From positions 124,001 through 188,000 of the forward strand of contig NZ_JAOANW010000002.1 in the NCBI RefSeq assembly GCF_026162365.1: a DNA stretch of 64,000 nucleotides. Reading direction: 5' to 3'. The stretch comes from Nitratireductor luteus. Its GTDB lineage: Bacteria; Pseudomonadota; Alphaproteobacteria; Rhizobiales; Rhizobiaceae. Below the pieces are notes generated by a model. It did no database searches and was not told where the DNA came from. It worked only from the letters and a program-made list of their open reading frames with translations. Position 1 is the first letter of the stretch, and every line of letters starts with the position of its first letter. A program made the position numbers and the translations under genes. Shown piece by piece: positions 17,805 through 26,996 of this stretch.

Positions 17805-18947
17805 TCATTTTTTTATTTGTCGCGCGATCACAACTTTCTGCACATCCGACGCACCTTCATAGATGCGCAGCGCCCTTATCTCCCGGTAAAGGCTCTCGAC
17901 GATGTGTCCGCGCCGAACGCCGTCGCCGCCGTGGATCTGCACGGCCTTGTCGATGACCTCCTGGGCGCGGTCGGTGGCGTAGAGCTTGGCCATGGCCGCT
18001 TCGCGTGTCACGCGCGGCGCGCCCATATCCTTTGCCCATGCGGCGCGGTAGACGAGCAGTGCCGCCGCATCGACGTCCAGAGCCATATCCGCCAGGTGCC
18101 CCTGCACCATCTGCAGATCGAACAGCGGCGCGCCGAAGAGTTGGCGGCTTGACGCCCGCGCGATCGATTCGTCCAGCGCCCGGCGGGCAAAACCGAGCGC
18201 TGCCGCGCCTACCGTAGAACGGAACACGTCGAGCACCGACATAGCGATTTTGAAGCCTTCGCCCGGCTTGCCGATCATGGAGGAGGCCGGAACGCGCACC
18301 TCCTCGAAGGACAGCCGCGCGAGCGGATGCGGCGCGATCACTTCGATGCGCTCGGCGACCCTCAGTCCCGGCGTGTCGGCCGGTACTACGAAGGCGGAGA
18401 GGCCCTTGGCGCCCGGTGCTTCGCCGGTGCGCGCGAAGACGGTGTAGATGTCTGCGATGCCGCCATTGGAGATCCAGGTCTTCTCGCCCGACAGAACGTA
18501 GCCACCGTTGTCCTGCGTGGCGCTCATATCCATATTGGCGACATCGGACCCAGAACGCGGCTCCGAGAGCGCGAAGGCGGAGATCGCCTCGCCCTTGCGG
18601 GTTTTCCGCAGCCATTTTCGCTGTTCGTCGCTGCCGAACAGGCTGATGGCACCGGTGCCCAGCCCCTGCATCGCGAAGGCGAAATCGGCCAGCCCGTCGT
18701 GCCGTGCCAGCGTCTCGCGGGCGATGCATAAGGCGCGGACGTCAAGGGGGCTGGGGGCTGCCGTGTCGAGCGCCGTCGGTTCCAGAATGCCTGCCTTGCC
18801 GAGCTTCGCCACGAGATCGCGGCATGCGGCGTCGACGTCGCCATGATCGACCGGCAGATTGGCGGCACACCAGGCCTCCAGCCGCTCCGCCCATTCGCGG
18901 TGGCGCTGTTCCAGGAAAGGCCAGTCGAGGAAGGAACGGTCAGGCAT
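17805..18947 (-). CDS. acyl-CoA dehydrogenase family protein
   Basis: FAD-dependent dehydrogenase of 380 residues, forming a double bond in a CoA thioester. FAD-binding motifs [16 protein letters not shown] near 133 and [13 protein letters not shown] near 160 are intact, and the catalytic Glu lies in [13 protein letters not shown] near the C-terminus. The ATG at 18947 is chosen because upstream codons overlap the enoyl-CoA hydratase and match nothing in the family. It is coupled to that gene by a one-base stop-start overlap. Its substrate is probably an intermediate of ring-opened or dearomatised anthranoyl-CoA; this is inferred. Confidence 0.9.
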   Translation of the reverse strand: MPDRSFLDWPFLEQRHREWAERLEAWCAANLPVDHGDVDAACRDLVAKLGKAGILEPTALDTAAPSPLDVRALCIARETLARHDGLADFAFAMQGLGTGAISLFGSDEQRKWLRKTRKGEAISAFALSEPRSGSDVANMDMSATQDNGGYVLSGEKTWISNGGIADIYTVFARTGEAPGAKGLSAFVVPADTPGLRVAERIEVIAPHPLARLSFEEVRVPASSMIGKPGEGFKIAMSVLDVFRSTVGAAALGFARRALDESIARASSRQLFGAPLFDLQMVQGHLADMALDVDAAALLVYRAAWAKDMGAPRVTREAAMAKLYATDRAQEVIDKAVQIHGGDGVRRGHIVESLYREIRALRIYEGASDVQKVVIARQIKK

Positions 18948-19759
18948 CAATCCCCCTCGAAAACCGGTGTCTTCTTTTCGACGAAAGCGCGGTAGGCGCG
19001 CTCGAAGTCGCGGGTCTGCATGCAGATCGCTTGCGCCTGCGCCTCGGCCTCGATGGCCTGCTCCAGCCCCATCGACCATTCCTGGTTAAGCTGGGTCTTG
19101 GTGATGCCGTGGGCGAAGGTAGGGCCGGAGGCAATGCGCGCGGCCAGCGCCAACGCCTCAGCTTCAAGCTGGCCCGCTTCGACGAGCCGGTTGTAGAAGC
19201 CCCAGCGCTCGCCCTCCTCGCCGCTCATGGAGCGGCCGGTGTAAAGCAGTTCCGCCGAGCGGCCGTGGCCGATAATGCGCGGCAGGATGGCGCAGGCACC
19301 CATGTCGCAGCCGGCAAGGCCCACACGGGTGAAAAGAAAGGCCGTCTTCGCCTCCGGCGTCGCCAAGCGAATATCGGAGGCCATGGCGATGATCGCGCCG
19401 GCCCCCACGGCCACGCCGTCCACCGCTGCAACAATCGGCTTCTGGCAATTCAGCATCGCCTTGACCAGATCGCCGGTCATGCGGGTGAAGGCGAGCAGGC
19501 CCTTCATGTCCTTGCCGACGAGGGAGCCGATGATGTCGTGCACATCGCCGCCCGAGCAGAAATTGCCGCCATTGGGCAGGAAAACCACTGCGTCGACATC
19601 GTCGGCATAGGGCAGCGCGCGAAACATGTCGCGCAACTCGGCATAGGAATCGAAGGTAAGCGGGTTCTTCCTGTCGGGCCGGTCGAGTTGGACGAGGGCC
19701 ACGCTGCCCTCCATCCTCCACAGGAAATGTTTGGGCTTCAGCCCTGCCATCGCGGTCAT
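18947..19759 (-). CDS. enoyl-CoA hydratase/isomerase (crotonase) family protein
   Basis: Crotonase-fold protein of 270 residues that hydrates, isomerises or opens a CoA-bound intermediate. The oxyanion-hole motif [14 protein letters not shown] lies near residue 75, the second stretch [20 protein letters not shown] near 115, and [20 protein letters not shown] near 150. The usual PGxGGT turn is replaced by DMGAC, as in some members acting on cyclic CoA esters, so the reaction may not be plain hydration. The ATG at 19759 is chosen; it lies three bases after the MarR stop. It belongs to the anthranoyl-CoA gene run. Confidence 0.88.
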   Translation of the reverse strand: MTAMAGLKPKHFLWRMEGSVALVQLDRPDRKNPLTFDSYAELRDMFRALPYADDVDAVVFLPNGGNFCSGGDVHDIIGSLVGKDMKGLLAFTRMTGDLVKAMLNCQKPIVAAVDGVAVGAGAIIAMASDIRLATPEAKTAFLFTRVGLAGCDMGACAILPRIIGHGRSAELLYTGRSMSGEEGERWGFYNRLVEAGQLEAEALALAARIASGPTFAHGITKTQLNQEWSMGLEQAIEAEAQAQAICMQTRDFERAYRAFVEKKTPVFEGD

Positions 19760-19761
19760 GT

Positions 19762-20232
19762 TCAGCCCTCCCAATCGCTTCTGAACGCCTTGAGCTTGGA
19801 TGAAAGCTCGCGCGCCTCCATCTCGCCCACTCCGGCCAGCAACTCGTCCACCCATGCCTCGTGGGCCTCGGCCATCCGCGCGAAAATTTCGCGTCCGGCC
19901 GCCGTCAGCCGCACGATGCTGGTTCGCCGGTCGCCTTCGCGCTTGCTGCGGGCCACATAGCCATCAGCCACCAGGCGGTCCACGATGCCGGTCACGTTGC
20001 CGTTGGACACCAGCAGGAAGCGCGACAGATCGGTCATCGCCATCCCGCCGGTCTCCCGGTAGAGCGCCGCCATCACGTCGAAGCGCGGCAGTGTGGAACC
20101 GAAGTCCCGCTTCAGCCTCTCACGCAATTCGCTTTCGATCGAGCGCGATGCCCTGAGCAGTCTGATCCACAGGCGCAGCCTTTCCTTGCTGTCCGTGCCG
20201 GGCCTTTCGGCCGTCAGTGGAGCGCTCACCAT
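19762..20232 (-). CDS. MarR-family regulator of the anthranilate gene run
   Basis: Winged-helix dimeric repressor of 156 residues. The DNA-binding region reads [20 protein letters not shown] and [19 protein letters not shown], then the wing [19 protein letters not shown]. The ATG at 20232 is used; longer in-frame starts run deep into the SDR gene. It overlaps the SDR by seven bases and is therefore in the operon it likely controls. MarR proteins in aromatic-CoA operons often sense the CoA thioester. The best operator candidate is the inverted repeat at 23321-23336 in the divergent promoter region. Confidence 0.9.
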   Translation of the reverse strand: MVSAPLTAERPGTDSKERLRLWIRLLRASRSIESELRERLKRDFGSTLPRFDVMAALYRETGGMAMTDLSRFLLVSNGNVTGIVDRLVADGYVARSKREGDRRTSIVRLTAAGREIFARMAEAHEAWVDELLAGVGEMEARELSSKLKAFRSDWEG

Positions 20233-20987
20233 GTTTCCCCTCCGCAAACCGAAATCGTCTGCCCGTTCACGGAGCGCGCGCCGTCGCTGACGAGCCACTG
20301 GACCGCGGACGCCACTTCGTCCGGCTGAATGAACCTGCCCTGGGGGTTGACGGCGGCCAGGCCGGCGCGCGCTTCCTCGCGGCTGCGCCCGGTTTTCTCG
20401 GTGATGCGCGCGACGGTTTCGGCGAGCATTTCCGTCTCCACGAAGCCGGGGCAGACCGCATTCACTGTGACGCCCGTCGCGGCAAGCTCGCTGGCGAGCG
20501 CCCGCATCAGGCCGACCAGCCCATGCTTGGAGGCCACATAGGGCGCCACGTAGGCATAGCCTTTCAAGCCGGCGGTCGAGGCGAGGAAGACGATCCTGCC
20601 GGCTCCCTGCTCCCTCATCCGGGCCAGGGCTGGCTTTACGGTCAGGAAAGCGCCCGTGAGGTTGACGTTAACGATGCGGTTCCACTCGTCGAGCGGTATC
20701 TTGTGCGCCGGCGCGCTGGAGGCGGTGCCGGCATTGGCGACAACGATGTCGAAGGGCCCGCGAGCGGCCTCCGCCTTTTCATACAGCGCTGCCACGGATG
20801 CCTCATCCGTTACGTCCGCAACGAGGGCGTGGATGTTTTCGTGCTCCGTCGCGACCGCCTCGAGGGGCTCCAGCCGCCGTCCGCAAGCGGTCACGGCGAT
20901 GCCTGCTTCGGCCAGCGCAACGGCGACGGCCTTGCCCACTCCGGAGCCGCCGCCCGTCACCAATGCGTGGCGCGATCTTGCCATCAC
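20226..20987 (-). CDS. short-chain dehydrogenase/reductase
   Basis: NAD(P)-dependent alcohol/ketone oxidoreductase of 253 residues. The cofactor motif [15 protein letters not shown] starts at residue 12, NAGTAS near 89, and the catalytic Ser-Tyr-Lys is visible as FLASTAG and [12 protein letters not shown] near 140-160. An acidic residue after the second strand is absent (ACGRRLE), which suggests NADP use. Four-base overlap with the upstream monooxygenase/reductase gene. A 3-hydroxyacyl-CoA dehydrogenase role in the pathway is inferred. Confidence 0.9.
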   Translation of the reverse strand: MMARSRHALVTGGGSGVGKAVAVALAEAGIAVTACGRRLEPLEAVATEHENIHALVADVTDEASVAALYEKAEAARGPFDIVVANAGTASSAPAHKIPLDEWNRIVNVNLTGAFLTVKPALARMREQGAGRIVFLASTAGLKGYAYVAPYVASKHGLVGLMRALASELAATGVTVNAVCPGFVETEMLAETVARITEKTGRSREEARAGLAAVNPQGRFIQPDEVASAVQWLVSDGARSVNGQTISVCGGETW

Positions 20988-23275
20988 ACCTTTCCCGTCA
21001 TCTGCTCGGCTCTCTCAGAAAGCCGGTAAAGCTGATCGCGGCCCGGCAGGTATGGATCGGGCCAGGCGACGCCCTTGTCGCGGAGCCGAGCCGCCGCATG
21101 AAGCGTCCAGTAGGGGTCCGCCAGATGCGGGCGGGCGAGGCAGACGAGGTCGGCGCGGCCGGCCATCAGGACCGAGTTCACATGGTCCGGCTCGTAGATA
21201 TTGCCCACCGCCATGGTCGCCATGCCGGTCTCGTTGCGGATGCGATCCGAGAAAGGGGTCTGGAACATGCGCCCATAGACCGGTCTTGCACGCTTAGACG
21301 TCTGCCCTGCCGAGACATCGCAGATGTCGACGCCGGCCGTCTGCAGCATCCGTGCGATCTCGACGGCGTCGGCCGGCGTTATGCCGTCGTCGCCAACCCA
21401 GTCATTGGCCGAAATGCGCACCGAGATCGGTTTGTCGTCCGGCCACACGGCGCGCACCGCATCGAAGATTTCCAGCGGGTAGCGCATGCGGTTTCGCAGG
21501 CTGCCGCCATATTCATCGGTGCGCTTGTTGGTCAGCGGCGAGATGAAGGAGGACAGCAGATAGCCGTGGGCGAAATGCAGCTCAAGCATGTCGAAACCGC
21601 AGCGTTCGGCCATCATCGCCGATGAAACGAATTCTTCGCGCACCCTATCCATGTCGGCGCGGTCCATTTCCTTCGGTATCTGGTTACGGTCCGACCAGGA
21701 AACCGGCGATGCGGCCAAAAGCGGCCAGTTTCCATCGGAAAGCGGCGCATCCATCTCCTCCCAGCCAAGCTGGGTTGACCCCTTTGGGCCGGAGTGGCCG
21801 ATCTGGGCGCAGATTTTGGCTTCGGTCTCGGCATGCACGAAATCGACGATGCGCTTCCACGCGGTCTCGTGCTCCGGCTTATAGAAGCCGGTGCATCCCG
21901 GCGTGATGCGCCCTTCCGGCGAAACGCAGGTCATCTCGATATGGACGAGGCCGGCCCCGCCCTTGGCCCGCTCGCAATAATGCACGAAATGCCAATCGGT
22001 CGGGCAGCCGTCGACGGCCTTGTACTGTGCCATGGGCGATACGACGACGCGGTTCTTCAGCCGCAGGCCGCGCAGTTGGTACGGAGCGAACATGGGCGGG
22101 CGGCTGACATTGCTCCCCGCGCCCGCCTGACGCTGGAACCACCCTTCCGCCCCGGCAAGCCATTCGGGATCGCGAAGGCGCAGGTTTTCGTGGCTGATGC
22201 GCTGGGAGCGGGTCAGAAGCGAATAGTTGAACTGCACCGGATCGAGATCGAGGTAGCGCTCCACCTCCTCGAACCATTCGAGCGAATTGCGCGCGGCCGA
22301 TTGCAGCCGCAGAACCTCCAGCCGCCGTGCATCCTCATATTTGGCGAAGGCCCCGTCCAGCGTGGGTTCGGAATGCAGGTAGTCGGCCAGCGCGATGGCG
22401 CTTTCCAGCGCCAGCTTGGTGCCGGACCCTATGGAAAAATGCGCGCTGGCCGCGGCATCACCCATCAGCGCCAGATTCTCGTGCGACCAGCGCTCGCACA
22501 ATACGCGCGGAAAGCTGATCCACGCCGAGCCGCGAATATGACTGGCGTTCGACATCAGCCTGTGGCCGCCCAGATGATCCTTGAAGATCGCCTCGCAGGC
22601 GGCGATGGACTCTTCCTTCGTCATGTCGGCAAAGCCGAACCCGTCGTAAGTCTCCTGAGAGCACTCGACGATGAAGGTCGCCGTATCGGGATCGAACTGG
22701 TAGGCATGCGCCCATACCCAGCCATGCGGGGTCTTTTCGAAGATGAAGGTGAAGGCATCGTCGAATTTCTGATGGGTGCCGAGCCAGACGAACTTGCACT
22801 TGCGCACGTCGATATCCGGTTTGAACACTTCCGGGAACGCCGCTCGTGACTTGGAATTCAACCCGTCGGCGGCCAGCACCATGTCGTATTCGGCCATGAG
22901 GGGGCGCGGGTCGTCGACCTCCGAACTGAAGCGCAAATCCACGCCGAGTTCGCGGGCACGTTCCTGCAGAAGGAGAAGCAGCCGCATGCGGCCGATGCCG
23001 CAGAAGCCATGACCCGTCGAAACCGTGCGCATTCCTTTGTGGATGACGGCGATGTCGTCCCAATAGGCGAAATGCTCGCGAATGCTGGCCGCGCTCACCG
23101 GGTCGTTTTCGGCCAGGTTATCCAGCGTTTCGTCGGAAAGGACGACGCCCCAGCCGAAGGTGTCGTCCGGCTTGTTGCGCTCGAAGACCGTCACTTCGTG
23201 ATCGGCGCCACGCAGCTTCATCGAGATTGCGAAGTAGAGGCCGGCAGGCCCGCCGCCAAGGACAGCTATCTTCAT
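20984..23275 (-). CDS. 2-aminobenzoyl-CoA monooxygenase/reductase (FAD hydroxylase-OYE fusion)
   Basis: Bifunctional flavoprotein of 763 residues. Residues 1-385 form a class A FAD monooxygenase ([15 protein letters not shown] at the start; [16 protein letters not shown] near 270). Residues 395-763 form an Old Yellow Enzyme-type FMN reductase ([20 protein letters not shown] near 396; [20 protein letters not shown] near 563). This architecture is that of Azoarcus 2-aminobenzoyl-CoA monooxygenase/reductase, which hydroxylates and then reduces the ring to a non-aromatic 2-amino-5-oxocyclohexene carboxyl-CoA; salicylyl-CoA 5-hydroxylases look similar. The neighbouring kynU and ligase favour anthranoyl-CoA. 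The start has a strong ribosome site, AGGAGAAGG. It is the first gene of the leftward operon. Confidence 0.93.
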   Translation of the reverse strand: MKIAVLGGGPAGLYFAISMKLRGADHEVTVFERNKPDDTFGWGVVLSDETLDNLAENDPVSAASIREHFAYWDDIAVIHKGMRTVSTGHGFCGIGRMRLLLLLQERARELGVDLRFSSEVDDPRPLMAEYDMVLAADGLNSKSRAAFPEVFKPDIDVRKCKFVWLGTHQKFDDAFTFIFEKTPHGWVWAHAYQFDPDTATFIVECSQETYDGFGFADMTKEESIAACEAIFKDHLGGHRLMSNASHIRGSAWISFPRVLCERWSHENLALMGDAAASAHFSIGSGTKLALESAIALADYLHSEPTLDGAFAKYEDARRLEVLRLQSAARNSLEWFEEVERYLDLDPVQFNYSLLTRSQRISHENLRLRDPEWLAGAEGWFQRQAGAGSNVSRPPMFAPYQLRGLRLKNRVVVSPMAQYKAVDGCPTDWHFVHYCERAKGGAGLVHIEMTCVSPEGRITPGCTGFYKPEHETAWKRIVDFVHAETEAKICAQIGHSGPKGSTQLGWEEMDAPLSDGNWPLLAASPVSWSDRNQIPKEMDRADMDRVREEFVSSAMMAERCGFDMLELHFAHGYLLSSFISPLTNKRTDEYGGSLRNRMRYPLEIFDAVRAVWPDDKPISVRISANDWVGDDGITPADAVEIARMLQTAGVDICDVSAGQTSKRARPVYGRMFQTPFSDRIRNETGMATMAVGNIYEPDHVNSVLMAGRADLVCLARPHLADPYWTLHAAARLRDKGVAWPDPYLPGRDQLYRLSERAEQMTGKV

Positions 23276-23320
23276 CGCCTTCTCCTCTCGTCAGGAAAAG
23301 CATCGCACCGCTTCGCAGAT

Positions 23321-23336
23321 ATTTCAAGTATGAAAT
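23321..23336. promoter_or_regulatory. inverted repeat, candidate MarR operator
   Basis: ATTTCA-AGTA-TGAAAT is a perfect six-base inverted repeat with a four-base spacer in the 162-base divergent region between the monooxygenase/reductase and the hydrolase gene. Its size fits a MarR dimer and the surroundings are AT-rich. Outer TTCAA (23323-23327) and TTGAA (23344-23348) add partial symmetry. Assignment to the MarR at 19762-20232 is inference. Confidence 0.55.
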
Positions 23337-23437
23337 TTTAATGTTGAAGCAACTCCCGGAACGCTGCATTCTGGCTTCCGCCGGGCGTGACAGCGGTGGA
23401 GCCTGGCGCTATGCAGCAGCGGGACCGGAGGGGAACG

Positions 23438-24277
23438 ATGGCGCTTGAAAGATACATCACAGATTGGGACGACGCCTATGCCAATGCGTCCAACATTCCC
23501 GGCGGCGATCGCTGGCCGCAGGCATGGGCCGACGCGGCATCTCCCTTTCGCGAGGCGATGCTGGCGGCAGGCCGTGCGGAACTCGACATCGCCTATGGCA
23601 AGGGGCCGCGCAACCGGTTCGATCTGTTCACGCCCGAAGACGCGCCGCGCGGCCTGTTCATCTTCATCCATGGCGGCTTCTGGCTGAGGCTCGATAAAAG
23701 CTTCTGGTCGCATCTGGCCGAAGGTGCCCTGGCGCGTGGCATGGCGGTTGCCCTTCCTTCCTACACGCTGTGCCCGCAGATCCGCATCGCCGGCATCGTG
23801 GAGGAAATCGCGCGCGCGGTGGAGACTGCCGCCCGAAGGATTGACGGGCCTATCTGGCTTTCCGGCCATTCCGCAGGCGGGCATCTGGCCACCCGCATGG
23901 TGACGAAGACAACGCCGCTGGCTGAGAGCGTCGGTCGGCGCGTAAAGGCCGTCCTTTCGGTTTCCGGCGTTCATGACCTGCGCCCGATCATGCGCACGGG
24001 GATGAACGGGCAACTGCATTTGGACGAGGCCGAGGCGGCTACGGAGAGCCCGGCGCTTCTTACTCCCCGCCCCGGCACGCGGCTCATCTGCTGGGTCGGC
24101 GCTGGTGAGCGCGCCGAGTTCATCCGCCAGAACGCATTGCTCGCCAATATCTGGTTGGGCCTTGGCGCCCGCACGGTAGCGATCGAGGAGCCGGACCGTC
24201 ACCATTTCGACGTTATCGACGGCTTGAAATCGCCCCATCACCCGATGCTTGACGCCCTGTTGACAGATCCGGGCTGA
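23438..24277 (+). CDS. alpha/beta hydrolase, probable N-formylkynurenine formamidase (AFMID-like)
   Basis: Serine hydrolase of 279 residues that probably removes formate from N-formylkynurenine, the step between tryptophan dioxygenase and kynureninase. It carries the HGGFW oxyanion motif near residue 73, the nucleophile elbow SGHSAGGHLA near 146 and a terminal catalytic His in DRHHFDV. HGGxW plus SGHSAG is the pattern of eukaryotic-type AFMID hydrolases; no classic metal-dependent bacterial KynB is visible in the window. GGAGGGG lies four bases before the ATG at 23438. It is divergent from the anthranilate operon and shares its regulatory region, which supports the role. Confidence 0.82.
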   Translation: MALERYITDWDDAYANASNIPGGDRWPQAWADAASPFREAMLAAGRAELDIAYGKGPRNRFDLFTPEDAPRGLFIFIHGGFWLRLDKSFWSHLAEGALARGMAVALPSYTLCPQIRIAGIVEEIARAVETAARRIDGPIWLSGHSAGGHLATRMVTKTTPLAESVGRRVKAVLSVSGVHDLRPIMRTGMNGQLHLDEAEAATESPALLTPRPGTRLICWVGAGERAEFIRQNALLANIWLGLGARTVAIEEPDRHHFDVIDGLKSPHHPMLDALLTDPG

Positions 24278-24314
24278 GAGCGGAGCCTCGGCGAGACAAT
24301 TTCGGAAGGAAGAG

Positions 24315-24551
24315 ATGAGACCCGTATTCGTGCAACTGCGCTGCCAGCCAGGCAAGACCTATGAAGTCGCCGACATGCTCTATGAGCGGGAGATCGCCTC
24401 CGAAATCTATTCGACCAGCGGCGAATACGACCTCCTTTTGAAGGTTTATATCGACGACGGGGTCGATGTGGGCAAATTCATCAACGACAACGTCGCCAAC
24501 GTTCCCGGTATCGTCCGTTCGCTCACGACGCTGACGTTCAAAGCCTTCTGA
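24315..24551 (+). CDS. stand-alone AsnC/Lrp ligand-binding (RAM) domain protein
   Basis: A 78-residue protein that consists only of the C-terminal effector domain of Lrp/AsnC regulators, with no helix-turn-helix. The beta-alpha-beta fold is readable as FVQLRCQPGKTYEVADMLYE, then EYDLLLKVYIDDGVDVGKF and a closing GIVRSLTTLTFKAF. Such free domains assemble into multimers and may bind amino acids or tune full-length Lrp proteins. It lies 37 bases after the hydrolase, likely in one transcript, so an aromatic amino acid or derivative is a reasonable ligand guess. A ribosome site GGAAGG precedes the ATG. Confidence 0.85.
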   Translation: MRPVFVQLRCQPGKTYEVADMLYEREIASEIYSTSGEYDLLLKVYIDDGVDVGKFINDNVANVPGIVRSLTTLTFKAF

Positions 24552-24627
24552 AACTCAGCCCTTCACGCGCGGCCTACGATCCTGTACGAAATCCATGGTC
24601 GGTAGGCCTGTTGCATGAGGAAGAACC

Positions 24628-25314
24628 ATGAAACGCTCGCGCGTGAACGAGATATTGCGGTCGGGGGAAGAGTTCATAGGGTCCTTCGGCTACGTTCTGC
24701 CGCCCTTCGCCAACCTGACGCCGGCCGACATGAAGGCACGCCGTGGCGAGATCGACGCTATCGTCTTGCGGCGGCTCGGCTGGGACATCACCGACTATGG
24801 TGTCGGCGATTTCGATAATCGAGGCCTCTTTCTCTTCACCGCGCGCAATGGCGATGCCAACGATCTCCAACAGGGCCGCGGCATGCTCTATGCCGAAAAG
24901 ATCATGATCTCCCGCAAGGACCAGATCTCGCCCATGCACCGGCATGTGATCAAGGCAGAGGACATCATCAACCGCGGCGGCGGTACGCTGTGCATCAAGC
25001 TGTACGCCTCGGCCCCGGACGGCGCCATCGACGACAGCGCAGGCATCGCCGTGCCCACCGACGGCGTCATCCGCGAATTCGAGGCCGGCGAGGTGCTATC
25101 GCTTTCGCCGGGCGAGAGCGTCACTCTCATGCCTGGCGTCTGGCACGAGTTCTGGGGCGAAGGCTCGGACGTGCTGATCGGCGAGGTGTCCACCGTCAAT
25201 GACGACCTTACCGACAATATCTTCGCTGAGCCGATAGACCGCTTTTCGGAGATCGAAGAGGATGAGGAGCCGTACCGGCTTCTCGTCTCCGACTACGACA
25301 AATGGCTGTCCTGA
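24628..25314 (+). CDS. D-lyxose isomerase (cupin family)
   Basis: Metal-dependent ketol isomerase of 228 residues interconverting D-lyxose with D-xylulose, and often D-mannose with fructose. The cupin metal ligands appear in DQISPMHRHVIKAEDIINRG (about residue 98) and GVWHEFWGEGSDVLIGEVST (about 172). N- and C-terminal ends match the family and length is typical. It overlaps the following kinase gene by 13 bases, so isomerisation and phosphorylation are probably coupled in one sugar route. The gap of 76 bases before it separates it from the tryptophan genes. Confidence 0.88.
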   Translation: MKRSRVNEILRSGEEFIGSFGYVLPPFANLTPADMKARRGEIDAIVLRRLGWDITDYGVGDFDNRGLFLFTARNGDANDLQQGRGMLYAEKIMISRKDQISPMHRHVIKAEDIINRGGGTLCIKLYASAPDGAIDDSAGIAVPTDGVIREFEAGEVLSLSPGESVTLMPGVWHEFWGEGSDVLIGEVSTVNDDLTDNIFAEPIDRFSEIEEDEEPYRLLVSDYDKWLS

Positions 25315-25946
25315 CCGGAATGAGCATGCGCCTTTCATCCGTGGGCGAACTGGCCGATCGGCTGGTTGCCCAGGCCGGAGGCAGACGCCGCTTCGTTGCC
25401 GCGATAGCGGGAGCGCCCGGGTCGGGGAAGTCGACCATGGCGGCAGAACTTTGCAAGGAAATCGGCGCGCGAGGCGTGAAATGCGCCGTCGTGCCCATGG
25501 ACGGCTTCCACTATGACGATGCCGTTCTTGGCGAAAAAGGCCTATCCTCGCGCAAGGGTGCGCCCGAGACGTTCGATTTCGCGGGACTGCGCACACTGCT
25601 TTGCCGCCTGCGGGAAGAAAGCGGAGAGGTTGCAATTCCGGTTTTCGACCGTAGCATGGAGCTTTCACGCGCCGCAGCCGCCACCGTGGACGGCGATACG
25701 CGGATAGTATTGGTCGAAGGCAATTATCTGTTGCTGGATGAAGAGCCGTGGCGTGAACTTGCCGGCGTCTTCGATGCTTCGTGCTATCTGGATGTACCCC
25801 GCCCTGAGCTTGAACGGCGGCTTCTGGAGCGCTGGCGGGGGCACGGGCGCGCGGAGGACGATGCGCGGCGATGGGTCGCCACCAACGACCTGCCCAATGC
25901 CGACCGGGTGATCGCACATTGTCGCCGACCCGACATCATCTTGTGA
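25302..25946 (+). CDS. P-loop kinase of the uridine kinase/FrcK-like family
   Basis: Small ATP-dependent kinase of up to 214 residues. The P-loop is AGAPGSGKSTMAAEL near residue 34, followed by MDGFHYDD near 66, a typical substrate motif of uridine kinase-like proteins, and VEGNYLLLDEEPWRELAGVFD near 143. Relatives sit in rhizobial sugar loci such as frc and are thought to phosphorylate a sugar. The start is uncertain: ATG at 25302 overlaps the isomerase; ATGs at 25320 and 25326 are alternatives. Pairing with the isomerase suggests xylulose, fructose or lyxose as substrate, by inference. Confidence 0.82.
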   Translation: MAVLTGMSMRLSSVGELADRLVAQAGGRRRFVAAIAGAPGSGKSTMAAELCKEIGARGVKCAVVPMDGFHYDDAVLGEKGLSSRKGAPETFDFAGLRTLLCRLREESGEVAIPVFDRSMELSRAAAATVDGDTRIVLVEGNYLLLDEEPWRELAGVFDASCYLDVPRPELERRLLERWRGHGRAEDDARRWVATNDLPNADRVIAHCRRPDIIL

Positions 25947-26017
25947 AGCCAAGGCCAGGAACCGCATAGGCGTTCCCCCGTTCATCTAGCGGGGACAACC
26001 GACAAATCTCAAGGAGT

Positions 26018-26521
26018 ATGACGGACATGGATGCAATGGCGACATATGCCCCCGGAACGGGAGAACAGACTGCCTGCCGCGCATTGCCGATACTTATGGC
26101 GTTGCTCATTCTGGTGGCGCCCATCGCCAATCTACCTGGGTTTGCCCAAGGGCTCGACAGCGAGGAGGCGATCGACGCGATTGTCGGTTCGGATGTGAAA
26201 ACCGCCGAATCGGGCAAGGAAGCCCAGGTGGATCGAGTCGTGACCGCGGTCGAGAACGCTATGGAAAGCACCCAGGAGGTGCGCAAGGCTTTCAGCCTAG
26301 ATACGCTCGAGATCGTGTTCGTCCCCGAATTGGCTGGGCGGGTCGAAGATGCCGTTTCCGAACATGAAGAAGAAATCGAAGCCCTGCGCCAGGCCATAGA
26401 GGGCAGCGCCATGTTTTATCACGCCGTCGATTCCCGCTCGATCATGCTTCGGAATATCATCGCGGTCGAGTTTGCCGACGACAACAGCGTGACCATATTT
26501 GTGCACGGCAAGGAGAGTTAG
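26018..26521 (+). CDS. hypothetical protein with N-terminal membrane segment
   Basis: I do not recognise this protein of up to 167 residues. A hydrophobic stretch at about 22-42 (LPILMALLILVAPIANLPGF) with AFQ-like end FAQ-GLDS suggests a signal peptide or anchor; the rest is acidic and helical, with AVENAMESTQEVRKAF and a short coiled region VSEHEEEIEALRQAIEG, then a strand-rich C-terminus ending TIFVHGKES. AAGGAG (26011-26016) serves the ATG at 26027 better than that at 26018. It stands alone between the kinase and the NodF-like gene. Probably a periplasmic protein of unknown function. Confidence 0.65.
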   Translation: MTDMDAMATYAPGTGEQTACRALPILMALLILVAPIANLPGFAQGLDSEEAIDAIVGSDVKTAESGKEAQVDRVVTAVENAMESTQEVRKAFSLDTLEIVFVPELAGRVEDAVSEHEEEIEALRQAIEGSAMFYHAVDSRSIMLRNIIAVEFADDNSVTIFVHGKES

Positions 26522-26528
26522 GCTCTCG

Positions 26529-26604
26529 ATACCAAGGGAGACGCGCCTTGCCACGACGCGTGATACCTCCGGTCAGATCGGTCAACGCCCACCTCCCTTG
26601 GTAT
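26529..26604. repeat. widely spaced 12-base inverted repeat
   Basis: ATACCAAGGGAG (26529-26540) and CTCCCTTGGTAT (26593-26604) are perfect inverted repeats 52 bases apart. They begin eight bases after the preceding stop and end 118 bases before the NodF-like start. The whole could fold as a long hairpin with an internal domain, as a leader structure, a terminator for the gene upstream or the trace of a small element. Confidence 0.55.
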
Positions 26605-26721
26605 AACCTCCCGCAAGGCTTGCCGCCCGCCATGGATTGGGGTCATATGCAATGGAGGGACGTCCCCGTGACCAGGCCAGGCAGCAGGCACGGAACCGAT
26701 ACACTTATGGAGGGGCCTGAA

Positions 26722-26994
26722 ATGGGCGTTGACGGTCAGCAGCATACCGATGTGATTGGCGAGAATATTCTCGCCAAGATCAAGGCCCATGCCGAGGGCG
26801 ACACGAACGTCACCCTGTCGACCCCGTTGACCGACCTTGGCATCCACTCGCTGGAGCTGACGGAAATCATCTTCGATCTCGAGGAGGAATTCGGCATAGA
26901 GGTCGAGATGAACACGGCGGAAGCATGGGAGCATCTCAGCACTGTGCGCGACATTGTTGAATCGGTGCGCAAACTGGTCAACGACAAAGCTTGA
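26722..26994 (+). CDS. NodF-like acyl carrier protein
   Basis: A 90-residue acyl carrier protein with the phosphopantetheine serine at residue 43 in [20 protein letters not shown]. After it comes [20 protein letters not shown], which is the NodF hallmark rather than that of housekeeping AcpP. NodF carries special polyunsaturated acyl chains for Nod factor in rhizobia. The ATG at 26722 has GGAGGGG six bases upstream; longer in-frame starts lack support. It overlaps or abuts the NodE-like ketosynthase gene, giving a dedicated carrier-condensing enzyme pair. No other nod gene or recognisable nod box is present, so the lipid made is unknown. Confidence 0.87.
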   Translation: MGVDGQQHTDVIGENILAKIKAHAEGDTNVTLSTPLTDLGIHSLELTEIIFDLEEEFGIEVEMNTAEAWEHLSTVRDIVESVRKLVNDKA

Positions 26995-26996
26995 AC

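Noticed and set aside
16050-18152. 700-codon frame opposite kynU, the CoA ligase and the dehydrogenase
   Set aside because: Antisense to genes with intact catalytic motifs; no recognisable domain.
26522-26721. nod box upstream of the NodF-like gene
   Set aside because: No ATC-N9-GAT series or nod box consensus could be read in the gap.
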